From contig CM049314.1 of assembly GCA_026874595.1 (NCBI GenBank), positions 76,524,300-76,588,299 of the forward strand: 64,000 nt of DNA. Direction: 5' to 3'. Under the pieces are notes generated by a model. That model searched no databases. It had not been told where the DNA came from and was given only the letters and a program-made list of their open reading frames with translations. This stretch comes from Sipunculus nudus. Its lineage: Eukaryota > Annelida > Sipuncula > Golfingiida > Sipunculidae. Within the stretch, counting starts at the first letter, position 1; each line of letters starts with the position of its first letter. This document shows positions 57,240-64,000 of the stretch, one piece after another. The translations under genes were made by a program, and so were the position numbers.

Positions 57240-59340
57240 TTTGTGCCATAGGGGTCACTACAGAGGTGTGGCGAGGTCGCAAAGGTAGCTTTACGCATCT
57301 GAAAGCAAGGGGAAATTCAAGCTAGAGCCCCGGCAATTAGTTTGACAGATGCGTCCTTGACCTTGCGGCTGGCGACATGCCTTGTTGTCATGCTGGTGCA
57401 CGGTGGTTATGTGGAACTTAACTCTGGACCGCCGAAGGAGAACAGCAACAAGGCTCGTGGCAAACAGCCAACCCTGACATCCCATGTGAGAGCCCTGAGG
57501 AGCACCAGTCAGGAAAGAACTGACAGCCAGGAGACAAACAGCTCCGAACAACAGGTGAGAGATATTACTTGAGTGGCTCGACCATTTGAAAGGCAATCAA
57601 AAATTAATGATTCCAATATATACGAACCATCTGAAATTAATGAAGAAAATTTGATGTCATCAAATCAATGCCCAGTCAAGGCTTCAAGAAGAAACAAGGG
57701 AAATTAAAACCGAAAACAAAAGACTCAAAGCAAAAGTGGACAAATTAGAAGAACAGTCTAAAAGAAATAACTTACTATTCTTTGGCATTGAGGTAGGAGA
57801 GGGGCCTTAATCATGGTCAGATTGCGAGACAAAAGTTAGAAAGATTATGAAGGACGAAACGTATTTAAAAGACAAAGAAAGTGAAGTTGTCATTGAGCGT
57901 GCGCACAGACAACCTTGGTGTGCTCCAGGTAAATCAAGGCCTGTAACAGTTAAATACGGCAGCTACAAAGACAAAGAGCGTAAAATGGGCTTAGCAAGAG
58001 GGAATTAAAAAAAAAACTTGTATATATTTGTCCAAAAAATTTTGCTGAGAGGGTCAGACCGAAACTAGCAGAGGCTCAAAGTGATTACTTGCGAGCCAAA
58101 TATTGATATGACAAACGTGTAGTGGGAGATGAAGTTTTTACGCGGGATGATGAAAGTTAGGTCATCAAATCTATCAGACCAAAACGGGGGAAGCGACCGT
58201 CACAGAAAACTGTGAGATATGATTCTCAGGTTGACTCCGCTTCAGAATAAGAGTTCGACCAGGGCCATGAACAATCTATATGAACACAATGTTGTCAAAT
58301 TGATGCTTCTGATGACAATTTGAATCTATCTTATCGCACCAAACTATAAAACCATGAAATTTTTATGTACCTTCAAAAGATTCTGTTCTAAATATTGAGA
58401 TACAGCATATGGATCCTCGAAATGAGTCAAATTTAATATATGTTGATAAAAACTTTTGGGTTAGAACTTTGAAAAACAGCATTGGTATTATTGAGAATAC
58501 AAATAATACAATGCTGAATATATCTAATAGCAGTGTGTCTCATAGTCCATTTCCATATACTGAAAGTACTTTAGGAGATATAAATAATGACCTAGATTGA
58601 GTGACTTTATAAATACATCTTAAACAAATTTAATCATGTTTTACTGGAAATAGAACTCTCATAAGAACAGATTTGAATTATTCAGAATATGGTTCAGAGT
58701 TTAATCATTCTTTTTGCATAATGATACACATACAAATGAATATAACACAGATGAAAACATTTCTGATATTTTTTATACAGGTTCCTCACTAATGGTTTTT
58801 GATGAACTTCATTCAAAACCTGCCCATAACCACACTGGCACCTTAACTAACAATAAGAATCACTCAGGTAAGTAAGTCAGTGACAGCAAAACCTCTCCAC
58901 ATAGTACAGAAATTTTGAAAATAAATACCTGGAATGTGCATGGTTTAAAATAATATACGAGTAAGAAATTTTTATTTTAAGGAACTTATGAATCAATAGG
59001 ATATAATTGATTTTATTGAGACTTGGGCAAACTCTTAAAACTAGTACAATTATAAAATTTATGGTTATTTAGGGTATTCAAGCACACGCAAAACAATGAG
59101 ATGTGGAGGAGTTCTTGTGTTTCTGAGGGATGCACTATAAACTGTTGTTAAACATATCATAACCAGTTATATTGACATAATTATAACACTGTTTGATGGA
59201 GTCAGGTAAGGTTTTAATAAAAAAATATTGCTGTCAATGCTGCTTATTTTGCACCAGAGTACTATAATATTAATAATTATTTGGAATTTTATCAAAAATT
59301 ATTAAATGACGAAAAGCTGTTGATGATGATTTTGATAAAC
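57240..59340 (+). mobile_element. 5' portion of a CR1-like LINE with a decayed 2A-like motif
   Basis: In order: a short leader; an N-terminal hydrophobic segment ending GGYVELNSGPP (57402-57434); a coiled coil LKAKVDKLEEQSKRNNLLFF (near 57725-57785); IERAHRQPW..GKSRPVTVKY, typical of LINE ORF1; a low-complexity region; then an endonuclease start INTWNVHGLK (58921) with GGVLVFLRDA and AAYFAPEYYN. It stops within the endonuclease near 59335. Many stops and frameshifts make it a pseudogene. GDVExNPGP is the canonical 2A ribosome-skipping motif known from some CR1-like elements. Confidence 0.75.
57342..57572 (+). pseudogene. LINE ORF1 N-terminus with 2A-like motif
   Basis: A 76-codon open segment: LRLATCLVVMLVHGGYVELN then SGPPKENSNKARGKQP. 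A hydrophobic run followed by GYVELNSGP matches the 2A layout, but Asp is Tyr and the Pro of NPG is Ser. An in-frame ATG occurs only at 57390 and a stop lies just upstream at 57339, so the original start is lost or spliced. Confidence 0.65.
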
Positions 59341-59619
59341 AAATAAATGTATACTATGAGCAGGCTCATTTTATGTGCTCATAGTTAGATGAATATATAA
59401 TTCATTTTTTGTTAATTTTGTTTTGTAATTTTTTTGGTAATTCTTTTGTTAGCTTTGTTCTTCAGACAAGTGCGATCAGCCAGAATAAAGCTAAAACTTC
59501 TTTAAGTATAGTGTTTTTTATTATTATTATTATTTTTATGCAACAACGATATCTTGTCAATTATTTATCCCTATATATTGTATTCTAAAGACACGAATGT
59601 AAACATATTGCGTTAAAGA

Positions 59620-59870
59620 CCGGCTTCTGTGGCTCAGGGGTAGAGCACAGGACTCAAAGCCGGAAGATCGTGAGTTACAATCTCAGCCGAGAAGTGGTGA
59701 GATTTTTCAGGGTCGGCCCCACCCAGGGTGAGCGCTCTGCAGTCTTAATGGGAAGGCTGTGCCCAACGGCCATATTTCACCTACAATCGAGTGCGCAAGG
59801 GGTAGATTTCACACTTAGGTTCCGAAGGCGCAGTAATCACCGGGCCTGATTAACACCAATATATAAAATG
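59620..59870 (+). mobile_element. tRNA-derived SINE
   Basis: The head looks like a tRNA gene: GTGGCTCAGGGGTAGAGCAC matches the Pol III A box. About 30 bases on, GATCGTGAGTTACAATCTC occupies the B-box position but deviates from GGTTCGAATCC. An unrelated body follows (GGTCGGCCCCACCCAGGGTG, CCATATTTCACCTACAATCG). The cloverleaf is degenerate and no CCA or terminator follows the tRNA part, so it is a SINE, not a working tRNA gene. The right border is approximate; an A-run lies at about 59985. Confidence 0.65.
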
Positions 59871-60117
59871 AGAGGAGACTGTGATACTGCTATGTCAAGG
59901 AGTAGAAAACCGGAAGAAATTCTGAAGATGTACATATATTTAGTTAACTTAGCATTAGAAAATTTGAAGTGGTTCCCTCCAACAGAAAAAAAAAAATACT
60001 AACAAAAATATTGCCTTGTAGTCTGTATATAGCCTAAAAATGATTTAGCTTTGCTTTTTTGGAAATATTTAAAACCCGACACGCCTTTTTATTAACTCTA
60101 TATCTAATAATTTACAG

Positions 60118-60137
60118 CCCCCCCCCCCCCCCCCCCC
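60118..60137. repeat. Poly-C tract (20 C)
   Basis: Uninterrupted homopolymer. Confidence 0.9.
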
Positions 60138-60275
60138 AATGTTGAAAGTGCCATATTCATTTGTATTTAAATTGGGACAGGCAATTAAAGCCGTATCTTA
60201 GGTATCTGATAAATCTGTAAACAGCAATACAGATATTTCTGGAATACAGACAGGATACTGCATTTTAAAGCTTTA

Positions 60276-61420
60276 TTATCGCCCGTCTATGACGGGTCGT
60301 ATTATGTTATCTGTTATGTTATGTCCGTCTGTCCATCTGTCCGTCTCTTTACTTTTAGTGTCGCCTCGTATTATGTTATATAACCACGGTCCGTCTGTCC
60401 GTCTGTCCGTCTCTTTACTTTTAGTGTAGCCGGGATACCCTTGTAGAGCTTTGATGGATTTTCGCGACACTCAGTAGAACTATTTTCCAATAGTTTTTCT
60501 CTCCCGAGAAAATATAGGCAAAATCCACGTATATTTAATGTGGTCAGTGGTCACAAGGCTACATTTTTCTGTCGCCGTCGATTTTATAAGGAATATGATG
60601 GACTCTGAGGAAACTCAGAAATATTAACCATTATTATATCTAGCCTTAGTTCTATTCCCGGCATAATCCATGCATATATAATGTGGTCAGAGGTCACCAG
60701 ACTTGGGTGGTGCCGTGATGAATTACCAAAAATATGATTGCTTTTCATGAAACTCATTAAAACTAGAATACGTGTAGTCGACAAGCGACTGCATGTATAC
60801 GCCAAAATCAGATTGGGACGGGTGAAGTGAAGCCTTAATAGAGTGGCAAGGGGAAATAGAGTGAGGCGTGTTGTATATTAGCATTGATGTCTGCAGCCGA
60901 AATATGTATGTAGGTAGCGCCACCTGCCATAAATCCAGAAAGTTTACGAATTTTAGACAGATAAGTCATACCACTGCCGAGTAGTGGCAGATCCCACGGC
61001 AGACAAACAGACGGAAAAGCTGTGCAAAATTGGTAGCAGGTGGCGCCACCAGTTTGCGTATGATAAAGAGTTCTGTGAGATCTATCCACATGCAAAATTT
61101 CAGGAGAATACGTCAAACCAGTCCTGAGATGTAAGCCTGGATGTTTGCAGCCTGAACGTGAATGTAAGTGGCGACACCTGTCATAAATCAAGAAAGCTAC
61201 CCAGGATGAATACACATGTAAAATTTCAGGTGGATAAGTCCAATCACTCCAGAGATAGAGAGTTCTATTCGGGAAACGAACGCGGCGGCGGCGACGGCGG
61301 TGGAACCTGGTCAAAAACATAGTATCCGCAAAACTTTGTTTTGGCGGATACAGTTATTAACCAATACAGTTTCTCAGCAAAATTCACGCATATTTAATGA
61401 GTTTAGAGTCACAAGTCATG
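60276..61420 (+). mobile_element. Hairpin-ended interspersed repeat, family A copy 2
   Basis: Starts with the hairpin CGCCCGTC-TAT-GACGGGTCG and a GTCCGTCTGTCC run; a ~70-bp segment of this start is duplicated in tandem (60296-60430). It continues with the same GATGGATTTTCG and TATTTAATG.GGTCAG.GGTCAC units as copy 1. It is interrupted by a family C element at 60763-61351, after which the family A text resumes (CCAATACAGTTTCTCAGC). Confidence 0.72.
60763..61351 (-). mobile_element. Hairpin/CTAG element, family C copy 2, inserted in family A
   Basis: On the minus strand the 5' end is a hairpin GTATCCGCCAAAACAAAG...GCGGATAC (61351-61322) followed by a CCGCCGTCGCCGCCGCC stretch. The body has GGTGGCGCCACC units. 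The 3' end is a hairpin AGTCGCTTGTCGACT (60790-60776), then nine bases and CTAG, with TT of the host following. Copy 1 at 27760-28513 has the same 3' end. The host reads through in family A copy 1 (near 6690-6725). Length is 589 bp. Confidence 0.78.
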
Positions 61421-62302
61421 GAATGTGTCACTGCCTGGCCACTGGGCAATATTTTCCCAACCACACATTTTCCTTTGTATCATGAGGTTACACAATCAGC
61501 GATAGATACAGTAGGCCTATAGTCAATATTTCATTCGGGCAATTCCTTATCGAGATCCAGTGTCGTAAGTTGAAAACTTTCCTTGTTTTGGTATGAATCA
61601 TATGAAAGATAAGCCACATAAGACAGGCACATTAACAGAACAATAATTACCTCATATTAGATGAAATTAACAGGTATCGATAATACAGAACATGGTACAA
61701 TATATGAGTTGTTTACATATATCAGGCAAGCCTTGTCTGTGTAGCTGTATGAAGAGACTGACCGCAATGGAAGTATAGAAGATGGTTTGGATTTAAACAC
61801 ATATCAGTATTTTAGTGATTTTCATTATTAGTGAGTCAGTTACTATGATTACTTAATACGGGGTATTTAAATAATATTTAAATAAAATTGCATTACATAA
61901 TTTTATCCAAATATATATTAGCCGTTTAGGTTATTTATATGTTAGGGAGCAAACAGCTGAGTGTTATATGTTTATTTAGATTGAACCGTCCTTCCTATGT
62001 TATACGTCAGATAACCTGCGTTAGATGCATTCATCATACATCAGGTTAAACATTGGTGTTCATGTTTATATGATTTTATATGACAACTGTTCAACAGCTC
62101 TACATATAATATATAAATCTGCTGTACTGTTAGAGTATATAAATTATAGATTTTCTTAAACTGTATTAAAGTGTATTGTAATATGTTCAATATGTACATC
62201 GGATCTCTTGAAACATGGGTTATTTGTTTATTTACATATAGATTTCGTGGTATTTATCTGCCAGTTGATTACATATAATAGTGTGCTTTACATTTTCTCC
62301 AG
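61421..62302. other. Intergenic or intronic AT-rich DNA, no gene seen
   Basis: Nothing recognisable. It may be an intron of the gene whose exons follow. Confidence 0.35.
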
Positions 62303-62419
62303 ATAATAAATGATTTCGAGAGTTTGGTTAAATTCGGGGACAGAAGTGGAACATGCAGTGAACTGCTACCAGAACTAGCTGATCTGCTTGATATTGTTCA
62401 AGGGGTGTCTGATGTGGAG
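62303..62419 (+). CDS. Exon of an unidentified gene
   Basis: A 39-codon, phase-0 exon between ATTTTCTCCAG and GTAAAT. It encodes FESLVKFGDRSGTCSELLPE then LADLLDIVQGVSDVE, which reads like a helical-repeat protein segment. No family was recognised. It joins in frame to 63554-63645. There is no start codon, so earlier exons must exist, possibly left of 61421. Confidence 0.6.
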
Positions 62420-63270
62420 GTAAATAATAGGAACAAATATATCCCCTTTTTAAACAATTACTTGTTTTACCTGAAAAAAAATTTTGTCAAATTTCTGCAT
62501 TCAGAGCAGGATGTTTATCATTAAAATATAATAGGTATAAAACAGGGATAAAAATATTGGTAACATAAGAGTAGATGCCTAAATGCCAGATATTCCTATG
62601 AATCATGATCCATACTGATCTGGATTCTCACAAATTAAAGGGTAGCAGGAGGTAACTATTTAATGGCTTTTGTAGAAATGAAACATAAGAGTATGATGTC
62701 TCGATTCTTTTAAATCAGACATGCAAGAATCTTAAATAAATCTGCTGGGGGGGGGGGGGGGGTGTATGGGTATATATTAAACAGCAGAGAATATCACAAA
62801 GTACAAGTTTTTCTAGCATGAGGGTTATGAATTTTCTAATGTTATTCAGTATATTGTCTATATACTCATCTTCAATTTGATGAGGGGGGTATTATTTTTC
62901 TCATTAATCAATCTAATTAAAACTCCATGTGCAAGAATAGGATAGAATCTATTTTTACCAAGAACAAACTGTTTTTGTTTTTCCAAATCTCATAACACAT
63001 TTTTTTGGTATTATCTATGCCTGTAGTAGGTTCTAGATACAGAAGAGCACCAGTAAATAGATATTTGTCTTGCTTTGGCTCAATAGTAACACAGTTTGAT
63101 ATTTGTGTTTTCTTTTTTTTTTTTATAAAATGTTATAATTTAAAATATATAGAATGAATTTATTGTAAATATTAAATATATTGTTCAGCATACGGTGCAA
63201 ATAACAAAATATTTATTTATTTTTTAATTTAAACCCTCCAAACTACCCTGTGATGCAAGTATTAGATGTG

Positions 63271-63278
63271 AGTCATAT

Positions 63279-63328
<50 letters not shown>
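63271..63328. repeat. (TA)n microsatellite
   Basis: About 25 TA units in the intron between the two exons of the unidentified gene. Confidence 0.9.
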
Positions 63329-63553
63329 TTTAATTTTTTTACAAATGATACTTAATTCAGTTGTTGAGGGAGACCAATATTATAGTGTGTAATAATATAT
63401 TATAGTTTTAAACATTGAATGCATTTTAACAAAGAAATATATTGTTCCCCAATAGAGTGCAAATTACAAATCATTTAAGACTCATTCTTTCCAACTTAAA
63501 TACATTTAGATGCATTACGTTCCTTTTGACAAAATCAATCAACTTTTTTACAG

Positions 63554-63645
63554 TTTGTAGAAGTGGACCCTTGGTGTCGAGCAAAATCACCGCCAAGGCT
63601 TGTACTATCCAGAGGGAGTGGTGCAGCCAGCTGTCCATCAGCCAG
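63554..63645 (+). CDS. Next exon of the unidentified gene
   Basis: Encodes FVEVDPWCRAKSPPRLVLSR then GSGAASCPSA and two bases of a further codon. The acceptor is CTTTTTTACAG and the donor GTTAGC. The composition is clearly protein-like against the AT-rich flanks. The gene continues beyond position 64000. Confidence 0.6.
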
Positions 63646-64000
63646 GTTAGCCAGCATCAGCTTTGAAAATAAATGCTAACAGATCACAAAATTTGTTGGA
63701 TAGAACATGTAAAAAAGAATGCAGTATTAGAGGTTGAAGAAAGTTTAATTTGTATGAATTGCATATGATGAATACTGTTGCATTTTATTTCATAAATTGC
63801 ATAAGTTCCACATAATTGAAGAATGTAAGATGAAAGATTTTTTTTATTTTATAGTAAAACAGTTGTTTATTTCCGTCTCATTCTCTATATGTAGTCATTG
63901 TATCCAACATGATACAATCCAACTAGGTATGAAACATCAGCAATAAACTCTTTACTTGTATTTCATTTGTTTCTGCTTTTTTGCAGTAATCACAATATAA

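Noticed and set aside
59620-59694. Functional tRNA gene
   Set aside because: The B box is degenerate, the cloverleaf does not close well and the sequence continues into a SINE body.
60835-61320. 161-codon minus-strand ORF
   Set aside because: Entirely inside the family C repeat, with no domain; the Arg-rich start comes from a CGG run.

Overview
The window looks like AT-rich nuclear DNA from an invertebrate, most likely a marine bivalve mollusc. The genes are split by spliceosomal introns with GT/AG borders. The intron and intergenic DNA is crowded with repeats of a kind common in molluscs: hAT-like elements, hairpin-ended rolling-circle-like repeats carrying GTCCGTC runs, Tx1/L1-like and CR1-like LINEs, a solo LTR and a tRNA-derived SINE. 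The species call is inference from gene and repeat style; no species-specific marker was identified. Nothing bacterial or viral was recognised. || Layout. (1) 1-29317, plus strand: nine 3' exons of a UBXN7 orthologue (UBA-UAS-UBX adaptor of the p97/VCP ubiquitin pathway). They encode the linker, the UAS thioredoxin-like domain, a UIM, an acidic Ser-rich stretch and the C-terminal UBX domain. All nine splice phases agree. The N-terminal UBA exons were not found and probably lie left of the window. The introns hold a solo LTR, a 2.7-kb array of a 21-bp minisatellite, a hAT inserted in a hAT, a 7.5-kb hAT-like element filled with later insertions, a LINE fragment on the minus strand, and small DNA-element and rolling-circle-like copies. 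(2) 29318-46883: the UBXN7 3' UTR region, then repeats only. These include a 2.8-kb hairpin-ended repeat that has itself received a 1.34-kb hairpin/CTAG element with seven ~180-bp tandem units, a full-length but broken Tx1/L1-like retrotransposon with a 15-bp target duplication, a second truncated L1-like fragment on the minus strand, and a 42-bp tandem repeat. (3) 46884-52495, minus strand: a two-exon lengsin-like (glutamine synthetase class I fold) gene encoding 446 residues. Several residues at metal- and substrate-binding positions of true glutamine synthetases are kept. Its intron contains diverged duplicated DNA. (4) 52496-62302: repeat-rich intergenic DNA with a 5' part of a CR1-like LINE bearing a decayed 2A-like motif, a SINE, and a hairpin-ended repeat interrupted by a second hairpin/CTAG element. 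(5) 62303-63645, plus strand: two internal-looking exons of an unidentified gene that runs off the right edge. || No unknown gene system was found. The most informative content is the insertion history. Several transposon ends can be fixed to the base because target duplications are visible, or because an uninterrupted paralogous copy lies in the same window. At least three rolling-circle-like families appear to share one 5' architecture (terminal hairpin followed by GTCCGTC-type runs). The 21-bp minisatellite is open in five of six reading frames over long stretches. It produces very long spurious ORFs that are not genes.
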